From: Gammaproteobacteria bacterium UBA6173
GTDB taxonomy: Bacteria > Pseudomonadota > Gammaproteobacteria > Pseudomonadales > Pseudohongiellaceae
Length of the DNA: 18,824 nucleotides
NCBI GenBank assembly: GCA_002422225.1
Contig: DITX01000074.1
Span: 1-18,824 of the forward strand
Direction: 5' to 3'
A program made the position numbers and the translations under genes. The notes beneath the pieces are model-generated. The model was given only the letters and a program-made list of their open reading frames with translations. It was not told where the DNA came from and ran no database searches. This document shows positions 1 to 8,877 of this stretch, piece after piece. How positions within the stretch are numbered: position 1 is the first letter of the stretch; each line of letters begins with the position of its first letter.

Positions 1-2
1 TG

Positions 3-491
3 CCGGAAGCCCAGCTCGACCGTTTTATGTTCAAGATGGAACTGGGATATCTGACGGAAGAGGAGGAAGTGCAGGTTGTCAGCAGCACCACACGTGTTGT
101 CGACCGTACCGTGACACATCCCCTCAGTGGTGAAGACATTCTTGCCTTCCAGCGCGTCGCGCGGCAGGTGCCCGCCGCACAAGCCGTTGTGCAATACGCC
201 GTGCATCTGGTGCACGCCACACGCCCACAAAGTCCGGCATCGCCGCAGTTTGTAAAAGACTGGGTGACCTGGGGTGCCGGTATTCGTGCCTCTCAGAACC
301 TAGTGCTGGCCGGCAAAGTAAGGGCGCTGCTGCACGGTCGTTACAATGTGTCGTTTAATGATATCCGTGCGTTAGCGCCGTCGGTATTACGTCACCGCAT
401 ACAGTTGAACTTCCATGCAGAAGCCGAGCGTATCACCACCGATGAGCTGATACGCCGCGTGCTGGACACTGTACGCGCACCGGGCGCATAA
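3..491 (+). CDS. MoxR-family AAA+ ATPase, C-terminal part (5' end outside window)
   Basis: This is the last 162 residues of a MoxR-type AAA+ ATPase. Such ATPases act as chaperones that insert cofactors into, or mature, von Willebrand A (vWA) proteins. The frame is open from base 3, and the first visible residues are PEAQLDRF, the family hallmark that contains the arginine finger. The Walker A and B motifs must lie upstream of the window. The remainder is the helical lid, including the segment around residues 100-140 (GKVRALLHGRYNVSFNDI) typical of MoxR. The stop at 489-491 is one base from the next start codon at 493, so it is cotranscribed with the DUF58 gene. MoxR-DUF58-vWA order is the standard arrangement for these families. 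The family call is very secure; the actual client protein is unknown. Confidence 0.95.
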   Translation, partial: PEAQLDRFMFKMELGYLTEEEEVQVVSSTTRVVDRTVTHPLSGEDILAFQRVARQVPAAQAVVQYAVHLVHATRPQSPASPQFVKDWVTWGAGIRASQNLVLAGKVRALLHGRYNVSFNDIRALAPSVLRHRIQLNFHAEAERITTDELIRRVLDTVRAPGA

Positions 492-492
492 C

Positions 493-1386
493 ATGACACA
501 AAGCACGAACTTCATAGATCCTTCTGTACTCGCCACACTCGATAATCTTGAGATGCGTGCGCGTGTCATTGTGGAAGGATTTATCGCCGGCCTGCACAAA
601 AGCCCTAAACGCGGCTTCAGTGTCGAATTTACTGATTATCGTCACTACATCCGTGGTGATGATATGCGCCATGTGGACTGGAAGCTCTACGGCCGTTCCG
701 ACAAGATGTACATCAAACAATACGAAGACGAAACCAACGTCCGTTGTTATATCCTGCTCGACAGCAGTGCCTCCATGGGTTACGCCTCGACTACCATGAG
801 CAAACTGGATTACGGTCGTACATTGGCGTCGGCTCTGGCTTACTTCATTATGCGTCAGCGCGATGCCGTGGGCCTGATCACCTTTGATGACAAAATCAAA
901 GACTACATTCCGGCCAAAGCCCGTCAGGTTCACCTCATCCGGATTCTGCGCAGCCTCAATGAGTTGCAGGCGGGTGGGCAAACCAACAGCGTGCGGCCAC
1001 TGAGCGAACTGGCCATGACGCTGAATCAAAAAAGTCTGGTGATCCTGATCAGTGACATGCTGGAAGATGAACAGGCTACCATCAAGACCCTGATGCAATT
1101 ACGTGCCATGGGTAATGAAGTGATTGTGTTCCACGTGCTGGATAATCAGGAGTTAATGTTTAACTTTAACGAGTCCACTGAATTTGTCGACATGGAGAAC
1201 GCAGACACCTACATCGCGTCTCCACAAGCCATCCGCAACGCTTACCTCGATAATCTGCAACGTTATCTGGATGACTGTAAAAAGAAATGCCAGAGCAGTG
1301 GGGTGGATTATTGCCTGTTGGATACCTCGCAACCGCTGGATAAAGCGCTGGCCTCGTATTTGTCCCGCCGGACAAGGAGCTCATAA
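493..1386 (+). CDS. DUF58 domain protein with vWA-like fold
   Basis: A 297-residue soluble DUF58 protein, the usual partner of MoxR ATPases and a likely MoxR client. The DUF58 signature is at residues 49-68, containing RGDDMRHVDWKLYGR. It is followed by a vWA-type fold with a complete metal-site motif, D90-S-S92-A-S94. T164 and the LISDM segment ending near residue 190 fit the remaining metal-site loops. No signal peptide or membrane segment is visible, so it should act in the cytoplasm or at the inner face of the membrane. The ATG lies one base after the moxR stop, and the stop at 1384-1386 abuts the ATG of the next gene, so translational coupling is likely. The exact biochemical role is unknown for the family. 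Confidence 0.94.
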   Translation: MTQSTNFIDPSVLATLDNLEMRARVIVEGFIAGLHKSPKRGFSVEFTDYRHYIRGDDMRHVDWKLYGRSDKMYIKQYEDETNVRCYILLDSSASMGYASTTMSKLDYGRTLASALAYFIMRQRDAVGLITFDDKIKDYIPAKARQVHLIRILRSLNELQAGGQTNSVRPLSELAMTLNQKSLVILISDMLEDEQATIKTLMQLRAMGNEVIVFHVLDNQELMFNFNESTEFVDMENADTYIASPQAIRNAYLDNLQRYLDDCKKKCQSSGVDYCLLDTSQPLDKALASYLSRRTRSS

Positions 1387-3462
1387 ATGGGGTTCCTGAC
1401 ACCGCTGTTTTTGCTGGGATTATTAGCGGCAGCTATTCCGATAGCCATCCATCTGATCCGGCGCGAGAACCCGCCGAAGGTGATGTTTGGCACGCTGCGC
1501 TTTATGAAACAAACCACCAAAAAGCTCATTTTATTCCAACAGATCCAACAGTGGTTGTTACTGTTAATGCGCGCTGCCTTGATTTGTTTGTTGGTGATTG
1601 CCTTTGCCAGACCGTTGTTTTACCAGGGTGGTATGGCGCGGTTGATCGACGCAGAGCCCAAGTCGGTTGCCATTTTGCTGGATACCTCGCTCAGTATGCG
1701 TTTTGGAGAGCGTTTTGAACGCGCCAAAGCCGAGGCGCTGAACGTGCTTGATGGGCTCAATGCAGGTGATGACGCTGCTGTGCTGACCTTCGCGGATGGC
1801 ACACTGACGGTGCGCGAACTCAGCAACGATATCGACGGTCTGCGCGCCTTTATCAATAGCCTTGATGAACCCGGTTATGATCGGGTACGTTTTTATCCCA
1901 CCCTGCAATTGGCGGATGACATGCTCAATGAGTCGCCACATGCGCGACGTCAAATTGTCATGATTTCAGACTTTAAAGCCTCTGGACTGCAAAGTGATGC
2001 CCTTGACGGTACGGGGCGACAAGAAGATCAGAGTGCTTGGATGCTGGCCGCAGGCACTGGGTTCAGACCCATTGATGTGGGTGATGAACGCAGCAGCAAC
2101 CTCAGTTTGACGGATGTCCGCTCGCCGCAACAATTACTGGAGAGTCAGACCGATTACGAAATACTGGCACGGGTGCGTAGCACTGGCAGTGTGTTTCTGG
2201 ATCGTGGTCAATTGTCGCTCAACGTGCGCGCTCAGTCTGGTGAGGCGCCAACAACGGGCAACAGCGTTGCCCAGCCCGTGCGGTTGAATGAACGCTCTGA
2301 GGCCGTGCTTAACGTGCCCTTGAATCTGGAGGCAACGGGCGCTTATACGGGTGAGTTAGTGTTGTCGGGTGATGATTTCGAACTGGATAATCGTTGGTAT
2401 TTTTCGCTGGATGTTTTGCCGCGTATGCGGGTGTTGGTTGTTAATGGTGATCCTTCCCAAGACTGGTATGACGATGAGGCACATTGGTTTGTGCTGGCTT
2501 TGCGCGGTCTGGAGAATTCACCGTTTGATGTTACCTCAGTCACTGCTGATGCGTTAACGGCGCCACTCATTCAAGATCACGATGCCGTGGTGCTGCTCAA
2601 TACCGCACTGTCAAACAATTCACAGCTGCAGGCGTTGCAGGCATTTGTAACAGAAGGTGGCGCATTGTTGCTGGCCCCCGGTGATCGGATATCGGCCGGA
2701 GAATTCAATGCACGTCTGGGGGATCTCAGTCCGGCTGCGTTGCTGACGTCTGAAGTGCTCGCCAGCAATGACTATCAATTGATTGCCGATGTCGATCGGC
2801 GCCACCCGGCGCTGCGTGCCCTTAGCGTAGACTTTAGTGCCCGCTTTCAAGGTTATTGGTTAACCGAGCCTGCCGAAGATGCAGGTGTGTTGATGCGTTT
2901 TGACAATGGTTCACCCATGTTGACCGAAAGACCGGTAGGCGAGGGGCACACCATGTTGCTCAGCTCGTCGCTGGATCTAGGCTGGAGTAACTTTCCGCTG
3001 CAAGGCTTGTTTCTGCCTTTTGTCCATGAGGTGTTGACCTACCTGATTCAGCCGCCCAACCGCGAACGCGCCTATCTGGTTGGTGACATGATTGATTTGC
3101 GGAATTTTATGTCCGATGGCCGCAGTGAACTCAGCTTGCAGGAACCAGATGGTGCGGTGGTGCGCCTGAGTCCAGATAACCCGTTTTACCGTGCGCGCAT
3201 GCCGGGTTTTGTGAGCTTGGGGGACACCACGCTGGCGATCAACATTGCAGCCGATGCAGCAAGCTCAAGACGAGCTGATATCGCGGCGCTGACCGACGCC
3301 ATTATCAATCCTGAAACAACTCCCATGGTAGCTGAGCGCATCAGAACCGCGCAGCTGATTGCAGACATCGAGCAGCCGCAACGTTTGTGGTGGTGGATTG
3401 TATTGCTGGTGATGTTACTGCTGATCGTAGAGGCCTGGGTGGCAAACCGTACGTATCGCTGA
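1387..3462 (+). CDS. BatA-type membrane protein with vWA domain
   Basis: A 691-residue inner-membrane protein of the BatA (aerotolerance regulator N-terminal) type. Residues 1-30 form a first membrane segment ending in IPIAIHLIRRENPPKVMFG, the BatA signature. A second helix lies near residues 56-74. The vWA domain follows with an intact metal site, D99-T-S101-L-S103, plus T172 and D195. Residues of about 230-345 look beta-rich. Residues of about 350-560 resemble the glutamine-amidotransferase-like fold seen in related planctomycete and gammaproteobacterial proteins. A third helix near 668-686 is followed by a short basic tail. The start is supported by AAGGAG at 1374-1379 and by direct abutment to the DUF58 stop. 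The usual BatB and DUF4381 genes do not follow; the operon ends here. The role is probably envelope protein quality or stress related, which is inference. Confidence 0.92.
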   Translation: MGFLTPLFLLGLLAAAIPIAIHLIRRENPPKVMFGTLRFMKQTTKKLILFQQIQQWLLLLMRAALICLLVIAFARPLFYQGGMARLIDAEPKSVAILLDTSLSMRFGERFERAKAEALNVLDGLNAGDDAAVLTFADGTLTVRELSNDIDGLRAFINSLDEPGYDRVRFYPTLQLADDMLNESPHARRQIVMISDFKASGLQSDALDGTGRQEDQSAWMLAAGTGFRPIDVGDERSSNLSLTDVRSPQQLLESQTDYEILARVRSTGSVFLDRGQLSLNVRAQSGEAPTTGNSVAQPVRLNERSEAVLNVPLNLEATGAYTGELVLSGDDFELDNRWYFSLDVLPRMRVLVVNGDPSQDWYDDEAHWFVLALRGLENSPFDVTSVTADALTAPLIQDHDAVVLLNTALSNNSQLQALQAFVTEGGALLLAPGDRISAGEFNARLGDLSPAALLTSEVLASNDYQLIADVDRRHPALRALSVDFSARFQGYWLTEPAEDAGVLMRFDNGSPMLTERPVGEGHTMLLSSSLDLGWSNFPLQGLFLPFVHEVLTYLIQPPNRERAYLVGDMIDLRNFMSDGRSELSLQEPDGAVVRLSPDNPFYRARMPGFVSLGDTTLAINIAADAASSRRADIAALTDAIINPETTPMVAERIRTAQLIADIEQPQRLWWWIVLLVMLLLIVEAWVANRTYR

Positions 3463-3662
3463 TGACTGGTTCTAAAGCGGATAATGGTCAGAGCACAAGT
3501 GGTAGAAAAAATTCCAAGTTATACAGGGGGGAACAGAGAAAGTTCTTTTACCACCTGGCCCTGACTTAATTTGATAATAGCACAGGCTTTTCAAAGGCAT
3601 AGAGCGGGTTACAAATTATTGCAAAGCTGTCGCTGAGTTGTGACCAATCATTACAGGGCAAG
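3463..3662. other. Intergenic stretch with imperfect inverted repeat (3486-3565)
   Basis: This noncoding stretch lies between the convergent BatA-type and RND genes. GTCAG at 3487-3491 pairs with CTGAC at 3561-3565, and GTGGTA at 3499-3504 pairs with TACCAC at 3549-3554. The enclosed segment can form TTCC/GGAA (3512-3515 with 3529-3532) or GAAC/GTTC (3531-3534 with 3542-3545). This could be a folded 3' UTR or a small RNA, but there is no promoter good enough to claim a gene. Nothing coding is convincing here. Confidence 0.3.
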
Positions 3663-3713
3663 AAAAAAGCCGCTGTAAATACGAACTCGTGTTCGAATTG
3701 CAGCGGCTTTTTT
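3663..3713. terminator. Bidirectional rho-independent terminator
   Basis: AAAAAAGCCGCTG at 3663-3675 is perfectly complementary to CAGCGGCTTTTTT at 3701-3713. The interior can add CGAAC/GTTCG (3682-3686 with 3691-3695) and AAT/ATT, closed by a TCGT loop. The stem has an A run on the left and a T run on the right, so it reads as a terminator in both directions. It sits between the ends of the BatA operon (3462) and the RND operon (3732), exactly where a shared terminator is expected. Confidence 0.93.
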
Positions 3714-3731
3714 GTTGGCTGTCTGGTTTGA

Positions 3732-6700
3732 TCAGTCGCTGAGAGCCGGTTTGGTGCGACGGAACAATGAAATAATCTGGTCACGGTAACTGCGCAACTT
3801 GGAGGGTAGGGCCAGCAATGCGGGCGTAACAACCAGAGTCAGCACGGTACCAAACGCCAGCCCAAATACCACCGCATTTGCCAGCTGCATCCACTGAGAA
3901 GCAACGGGGCCTCCCACTTCGATTTCCGCACCCGCCAGATCAATCGAGATGCCCAGTGCCAGTGGCAGCAATCCAAAACCTGTGGTGAATGTAGTCAGGA
4001 AGACGGGGCGCAGACGCTGGACACCGGTCTGGACAATCACATCCATAAGACTCCAGTCAGGATGATTGCGACTGAGTACATTAAAGGTATCGATCAGAAT
4101 AATATTGTTATTCACAATAATTCCCGCCAATGCCACCACACCAACACCCGTCAGAATCACACTGAACGTCTGCCCGGTGATCAACAGTCCCAGCAATACC
4201 CCTGTTGTTGACAGCAGTACAGAGGACAGAATGAGCAATGTCTGGTAGTAGTTATTGAATTGTGTGACCAGTACAACCGCCATCAAAGCCAGTGCGAGTG
4301 TAAATGCAAAGCTCAGGAAAGCCATCGACTCTTCCTGTTCTTCATTCGCGCCGCGAAAGCGGTAATTGACACCTGGAGCCAAGGGATTAACTTGCAACCA
4401 TTGTTCTAGCTCTTGCACCTTGTTATCAGTCACAACACCAGGGGCAGGGTTAGCCCTGACGTACACCACACGCTCACTGTCAACACGTTGAATTGAACTC
4501 ACGCTGGGCAATGGCTCACGCGTGATAAAACTGCTGATAGGTACCAGTCCCCCGGCAGTATTGATACGAATATTGTCGATCTGCTCGATGCCCCGATATT
4601 GTTCGGGGTAGCGTACACGGATTTCGACTTCTTCTTCGCTGTCGTCTGGGCGGTAGTCGCCCATAAATACGCCATTGGTCAACAACTGAATGGCTGTGCC
4701 AATCTCCTGCATGCTGGCCCCTGACATGGCAGCACGTGCACGATCCACAGTGATTTCCCACTCGATACCTGGTATGGGTGTAGTGTCGTCTACGTCAATC
4801 AAGCCTTCCATGCCAGACTCAAGATAATTACGAACCCGACGTGCTTCGCTGATCAGGGTGCGTAAATCTTCACCATAAATTTCCAACTGAAGCTCTTTGC
4901 CTACCGGAGGACCCTGTTCTGGTGTTGAAATTTCGGCACGGATACCCGGCAGATCAGCAATGGCTTCCCGGTAGAGATTCTCGATTTCGAAACCATTGAT
5001 GTCGCGCTCGCGACGATCAGTGAACTCAAGGAAAATGGTGCCCACCAGATCAGGCGCGGCGCCCATACCACCACCCATGCTGCGGCTGGCGCCCGACTGG
5101 GTGACGATGCTCTTGAAGTGTCCGACAGCTTCGATGCGATCTTCCACTTGTGTGACGATATCGCGAATTTCTTCAGGTGAGTAATTGCCGCGCGCAAAAA
5201 TCTGCACTCGTGTCTGGCTGGGATCGACGCTGGCAAAAAATTCAAAACCGCGCCCCAAGGTGACATAAGCCATCACAATGCCTACTAACACTGCCGTGGC
5301 GCCCAGAAATATGACGCCTGGGTTGCGTATGCCAAAGCGCAGAATGCCTACATAGGCTCGAATTGGACCTTTGAACTCTTTGACCAAGTTGTCGTCGTTT
5401 TTAGAGATATCAATATGTTTGTGGGCCTCGCGGCTGCCAACAAATGATCCTATTAAAGGCGCAAAAAGCAACGCGTACAGCAAGGACCCTATGAGCACTG
5501 CAAACACCGTGGTGGGCAGATAACTCATGAATTCACCGGCAACACCTGGCCAGAACAGCAATGGCAGGAATGCAGATAGTGTTGTTAATGTTGACGAGAT
5601 GATGGGCCAGAACATACGTGAAACGGCTTCTTCGAACGCATCTTCCCGCTTATACCCTTCAGCCATTTTACGGTCAGCATATTCCACTAAAACAATGGCA
5701 CCGTCGATCAACATACCCAGCGCAAGCAGCAGACCAAAGATCACCATAAAGTTATAGGTGTAGCCCAGTAGCGAAATGATGATAAAGGCGAAGAAGAAGC
5801 AGAACGGTACACCCATCGCAACCAGAATGCCTGAACGCACACCCACCGCGGCGACTACCACCATCATGATCAGCGCCATCGCCGACAGCATATTGCCTTG
5901 CAGGCTGGAGTTCTGCTCAATGACCATTGGAATGGTGTTGTTAAGATAGGTGATTTCCACACCCGGTGGAATCTGTGAGCGCATCTCCCGCACGATCACA
6001 TCAATCTTGTCCATGGCGAGAATGAGATTGGCGCCTTTGCGTTTTTGAACATCAAGAGAAATTGCCTGAGCACCATTAGCATAGGCGTAACGTTCTGCAT
6101 CTTTGAAGGTGCGGCGCACATCAGCCACATCACTTAACACCACCACTCCAGTGGCATTGGCTGCGATGGGCAGCTGAAACAGATCCTGCGCAGTTTCGAT
6201 CAGACCTGGCACTTTGATCGCAAAGCTGCCTCCGCCAGTATTGAGTTTGCCTGCCGGAATCAAACGGTTGTTACTGGTGACGGCCTGCACGATCTGGGCA
6301 TTTGTGATGCCGTAGGTTTCCAGCTTGCGGGGGTCAATCACCACTTCCAGCAATTCTTCACGGGCGCCAATCATATCAGCGCTGAGAATCTCCGGCAGAT
6401 TTTCAATTTCACGCTGCAAAACCCGTGCAATTTGCAGTTTGGTCCGTTCCGCTACACCGTCACCGCCTAAGGCTATCTGCACAACCGGTATAGTTGCAGC
6501 TGACACTTCCTGGATAATCGGCTCTTCGGTGTTGGCCGGGAAGCGTGCTTTGGCGCGATCCAGCGCTGAACGAATGTCATTGAGTGCAAAATTAGCGTCA
6601 AAACTGACATCAAACTCCGTAATGATGGTGGCACTGCTCTCGCTAGAGAATGAACGGATTTCAGTGATACCATCCACATTTTTCAGTTCAATTTCTGTTG

Positions 6701-6896
6701 GTCTGGCCAGTAGTCGCTCAGCATCCTCAGGAGAGATACCCGGGTGAATAATGGTTGTGATGATAATTGGCACCGTCACATCCGGGCTCAGTTCAACTGG
6801 GATGGAGCGGTATGACAGAGATCCTGCCAGAATTATCACACCAAAAATGGTCAGGGATGTTCTTGCCCTGTCGCGTGCTGCCTTGAAATAGATCAT
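3732..6896 (-). CDS. RND-family efflux permease (AcrB-like inner-membrane pump)
   Basis: A proton-driven RND exporter of 1054 residues. The fold is duplicated: an N-terminal helix (IFGVIILAGSLSYRSIPVEL) followed by a long periplasmic porter domain, then a helix bundle, repeated once. The TM4 equivalent reads GMLIDGAIVLVEYADR, and the TM10 equivalent reads AGIIVNNNIILIDTFN. AcrB has two adjacent aspartates in TM4, whereas this protein has Asp-Gly. The substrate cannot be read from sequence, and nothing marks it as a metal pump. The start is set at the ATG at 6896-6894, which overlaps the adaptor stop by four bases (ATGA). A TTG four codons further upstream is possible but less likely. There is no TolC-like gene in the window, so the outer-membrane channel is probably shared with other systems. 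Confidence 0.95.
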   Translation of the reverse strand: MIYFKAARDRARTSLTIFGVIILAGSLSYRSIPVELSPDVTVPIIITTIIHPGISPEDAERLLARPTEIELKNVDGITEIRSFSSESSATIITEFDVSFDANFALNDIRSALDRAKARFPANTEEPIIQEVSAATIPVVQIALGGDGVAERTKLQIARVLQREIENLPEILSADMIGAREELLEVVIDPRKLETYGITNAQIVQAVTSNNRLIPAGKLNTGGGSFAIKVPGLIETAQDLFQLPIAANATGVVVLSDVADVRRTFKDAERYAYANGAQAISLDVQKRKGANLILAMDKIDVIVREMRSQIPPGVEITYLNNTIPMVIEQNSSLQGNMLSAMALIMMVVVAAVGVRSGILVAMGVPFCFFFAFIIISLLGYTYNFMVIFGLLLALGMLIDGAIVLVEYADRKMAEGYKREDAFEEAVSRMFWPIISSTLTTLSAFLPLLFWPGVAGEFMSYLPTTVFAVLIGSLLYALLFAPLIGSFVGSREAHKHIDISKNDDNLVKEFKGPIRAYVGILRFGIRNPGVIFLGATAVLVGIVMAYVTLGRGFEFFASVDPSQTRVQIFARGNYSPEEIRDIVTQVEDRIEAVGHFKSIVTQSGASRSMGGGMGAAPDLVGTIFLEFTDRRERDINGFEIENLYREAIADLPGIRAEISTPEQGPPVGKELQLEIYGEDLRTLISEARRVRNYLESGMEGLIDVDDTTPIPGIEWEITVDRARAAMSGASMQEIGTAIQLLTNGVFMGDYRPDDSEEEVEIRVRYPEQYRGIEQIDNIRINTAGGLVPISSFITREPLPSVSSIQRVDSERVVYVRANPAPGVVTDNKVQELEQWLQVNPLAPGVNYRFRGANEEQEESMAFLSFAFTLALALMAVVLVTQFNNYYQTLLILSSVLLSTTGVLLGLLITGQTFSVILTGVGVVALAGIIVNNNIILIDTFNVLSRNHPDWSLMDVIVQTGVQRLRPVFLTTFTTGFGLLPLALGISIDLAGAEIEVGGPVASQWMQLANAVVFGLAFGTVLTLVVTPALLALPSKLRSYRDQIISLFRRTKPALSD

Positions 6897-8017
6897 AGAC
6901 GTGACCAATCTGTGTTAGTGCGAACTGTCTGGCCTGGGAACACCATTTCCTGGCCCAGCGTGATCAGAATGACCTCAGACGGCAATCCTGTTACCCAGAA
7001 TCCCGGCGTACCGATTTGAGTGCTCTCGCCCACAATAGTGACCGGGTAGAACACCACAACATTATTCGAATTGATCGTTTTCACACCCACAACACCCGCG
7101 TCATCAAGCGTAATGGCGGACGGGGGAATCATGTGCGCTGCAATGTCAGACGCTGAAACCATGATTTCAGTGCTGATACCCTGACGAATAGGTTCCTGGC
7201 CTGCATTCAATTCAACTTCGATACGATAGCTGCGGGAAACAGGATCAGCTGCGCGGGCGATGTAAGTCAGTCGGCCGGTGACGCGCTGTCCTGTCACCAG
7301 AATGCCTTCAACTGCGTTTCCAATGATCAGTTTACTGACATTCTGTTCAGGTACCTGTCCGACCAGCAACATGGGCTGATCGTCCAGCAGGGAGCCGCAT
7401 TGCGCGCCCATATTCAGGTAGTCACCCACTTCAACCGCGCGGGTTTCAAGTATGCCGCTGAATGGCGCCCGTACTTTGGTGCGACTCAGCGCGAGTTCTG
7501 CGCGACCAACGGCAGCTGTAGCTGAATCAAGTGCGGATTTTAATTGTGCCACTGATACTTCGGAGACCAGGTTGCGTTCGCGCAAACCAAGAGATCCTTC
7601 GTATTCCAGCTTCGCCTGCAGTTCACGGCTGCGTGACTCCTGCAATTCCGCTTCGCGGTTATCAACAGCAATTTCGCAGAGTACATCACCGCGATTGACT
7701 CGCGCACCGCGCGCCACCGGCGTGGCCGTCACGCGGCCGGCCGCTTCTGCCAGAATTTGTACATGGCGGAATGCTTGTGTGACACCGCGAACGTTGACTG
7801 TTTCTGTATACGTGCTCAAGTTTACCTTGCTGACCAATACGTTAAAGCCGCTGGCACTGACATCAACTGGCGAGCCGGCCGGGATAGCGGTGACCGATCT
7901 GTCGGTCTCGGGCATTGCGTACCTGTCTTTAACTGCCACGTTTTGCTCGCGTGGCAGGAACATCCATATAACAAGAAAGATAAACAGGCCGATGGCGACC
8001 CAGTATTGTTTTTTCAC
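6893..8017 (-). CDS. RND efflux periplasmic adaptor (membrane fusion protein)
   Basis: A 374-residue HlyD/AcrA-type adaptor that links the RND pump to an outer-membrane channel. An uncleaved N-terminal anchor spans residues 5-21. A split lipoyl domain follows: a first half with AEAAGRVTATPVARGARV near 90-107 and a second half with VRAPFSGILETRAVEVGDY near 182-200. A coiled-coil hairpin lies between them at about 122-178. Beta-barrel and membrane-proximal domains complete the protein. There is no lipobox, so it is anchored by the helix rather than by lipid. The start is GTG at 8017-8015, preceded on the minus strand by GGAG about nine bases upstream. The stop overlaps the RND start, so the pair is translationally coupled. 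Confidence 0.94.
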   Translation of the reverse strand: MKKQYWVAIGLFIFLVIWMFLPREQNVAVKDRYAMPETDRSVTAIPAGSPVDVSASGFNVLVSKVNLSTYTETVNVRGVTQAFRHVQILAEAAGRVTATPVARGARVNRGDVLCEIAVDNREAELQESRSRELQAKLEYEGSLGLRERNLVSEVSVAQLKSALDSATAAVGRAELALSRTKVRAPFSGILETRAVEVGDYLNMGAQCGSLLDDQPMLLVGQVPEQNVSKLIIGNAVEGILVTGQRVTGRLTYIARAADPVSRSYRIEVELNAGQEPIRQGISTEIMVSASDIAAHMIPPSAITLDDAGVVGVKTINSNNVVVFYPVTIVGESTQIGTPGFWVTGLPSEVILITLGQEMVFPGQTVRTNTDWSRL

Positions 8018-8328
8018 TTAAGTAAGGCTCCGCGTTTGAGTGCTGTCTTGCAGTAAATTCCAATCATGCTTCGTGCAGTGTCTATCAGCGCCAAAGGCCG
8101 ACGAAAGGGGTTTCTTATTTTTGTTGTTTGGTGCTGCTTTTTGGCGTTCCCTGGGCAGGCAAACATGCCGGGAATCTTGTGATGAGTCTTGGCGGCGTTT
8201 TATACCACGCGCATAATAAGCGCCCGAGTGCCGAAAGTCATTAATAGATGACATAAATGTTTTATCAATCAAGCTTATAGCGCAAGTTTGCGGCTTGCAG
8301 AAAATTTATGCGCATTGCGAGCCCTTGC
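8018..8328 (-). other. Leader region between regA-like gene and efflux pair
   Basis: This 311-base gap has no convincing gene. An open frame of 84 codons on the minus strand (8272-8018) lacks any domain and has unremarkable composition. The stretch holds a candidate promoter at 8241-8268. An inverted repeat GTCAT-6-ATGAC lies at 8237-8252 and could be an operator. A compact hairpin AGCCCG-CAA-CGGGCT at 8331-8345 sits at the end of the preceding regulator gene, but no T run follows on the minus strand. Read-through from regA into the efflux genes is therefore possible. Confidence 0.5.
8241..8268 (-). promoter_or_regulatory. Candidate sigma-70 promoter for the efflux operon
   Basis: On the minus strand TTGATA (8268-8263), matching five of six -35 positions, is followed after 16 bases by TATTAA (8246-8241), matching four of six -10 positions. 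The predicted transcript would carry a leader of about 215 bases before the GTG at 8017. Other -10-like strings (TATTAT, TATAAA) lie downstream without good -35 partners, so the true start is uncertain. Confidence 0.35.
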
Positions 8329-8877
8329 TCAGCCCGCAACGGGCTTCTTCTGTAACTTTCTTTGTAATGTGCGGCGATGCATTTTTAATTGTCTTGCGGT
8401 TTCAGAAATATTCCCATGGTTTTCCAGCAATACCTTTTGAATGTGTTCCCATTCAAGACGACGCACGGACATGGGTTCCTGAAACTGAGCATCATGCTCC
8501 TCTTCATCGGAGTCGTTGTCTAATGCTGCCAGAATTTCATCAATATCAGCGGGTTTGGCAAGATAGTTATCGGCGCCCAGTTTGATGGCTTCCACCGCGG
8601 TTGCAATACTGGCATAGCCGGTCAGCATGAGAATGCGTGCATCCGGATTGTGTGCGCGTAAGGTCGGAATTAATTCCAGCGAAGAATGTCCGGCGAGATT
8701 GAGATCTACAATGGCAAAGTCTACCTGCCGACTGTTTATGAAATCCCTGGCGTTGTCGATACTATTGGCCAAGACAACGTCGTAGCCGCGTCTGGTCAAT
8801 GCACGCGAACTGACACTCGCAAATACTTCGTCATCTTCGATCATCAGTAATGATCGCTTGTGCGTATTGTCGTTCAT
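8329..8877 (-). CDS. regA: RegA/PrrA/RoxR-type response regulator
   Basis: A 182-residue DNA-binding response regulator. The receiver domain (about 8-120) has the acidic pocket E14-D15-D16, phospho-acceptor D58 (IVDLN), T86 and K108. The C-terminal Fis-type helix-turn-helix (about 142-178) contains NISETARQLKMHRRTLQRKL, close to the highly conserved RegA/ActR/PrrA recognition region. The linker at about 120-135 is acidic (NDSDEEEHDA) where classical RegA proteins have a run of prolines. The ATG at 8877 overlaps the stop of the sensor kinase by four bases, so the pair is coupled. RegA homologues control respiration, energy generation and, in Pseudomonas (RoxR), terminal oxidases and stress. 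The family call is secure; the regulon here is unknown. Confidence 0.93.
   Translation of the reverse strand: MNDNTHKRSLLMIEDDEVFASVSSRALTRRGYDVVLANSIDNARDFINSRQVDFAIVDLNLAGHSSLELIPTLRAHNPDARILMLTGYASIATAVEAIKLGADNYLAKPADIDEILAALDNDSDEEEHDAQFQEPMSVRRLEWEHIQKVLLENHGNISETARQLKMHRRTLQRKLQKKPVAG

Noticed and set aside
433..1098. Open frame of 221 codons antisense to the DUF58 gene
   Set aside because: It is opposite a secure vWA/DUF58 gene, has no recognisable domain, and its composition follows from the strong codon bias of the sense gene.
8018..8272. 84-codon open frame on the minus strand in the regA-adaptor gap
   Set aside because: No domain, no ribosome site, and a run of basic and polar residues without structure. 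It also ends at the base before the adaptor start, which can happen by chance.
8331..8345. Hairpin AGCCCG-CAA-CGGGCT at the end of regA as a terminator
   Set aside because: No T run follows on the minus strand, so intrinsic termination is unlikely.
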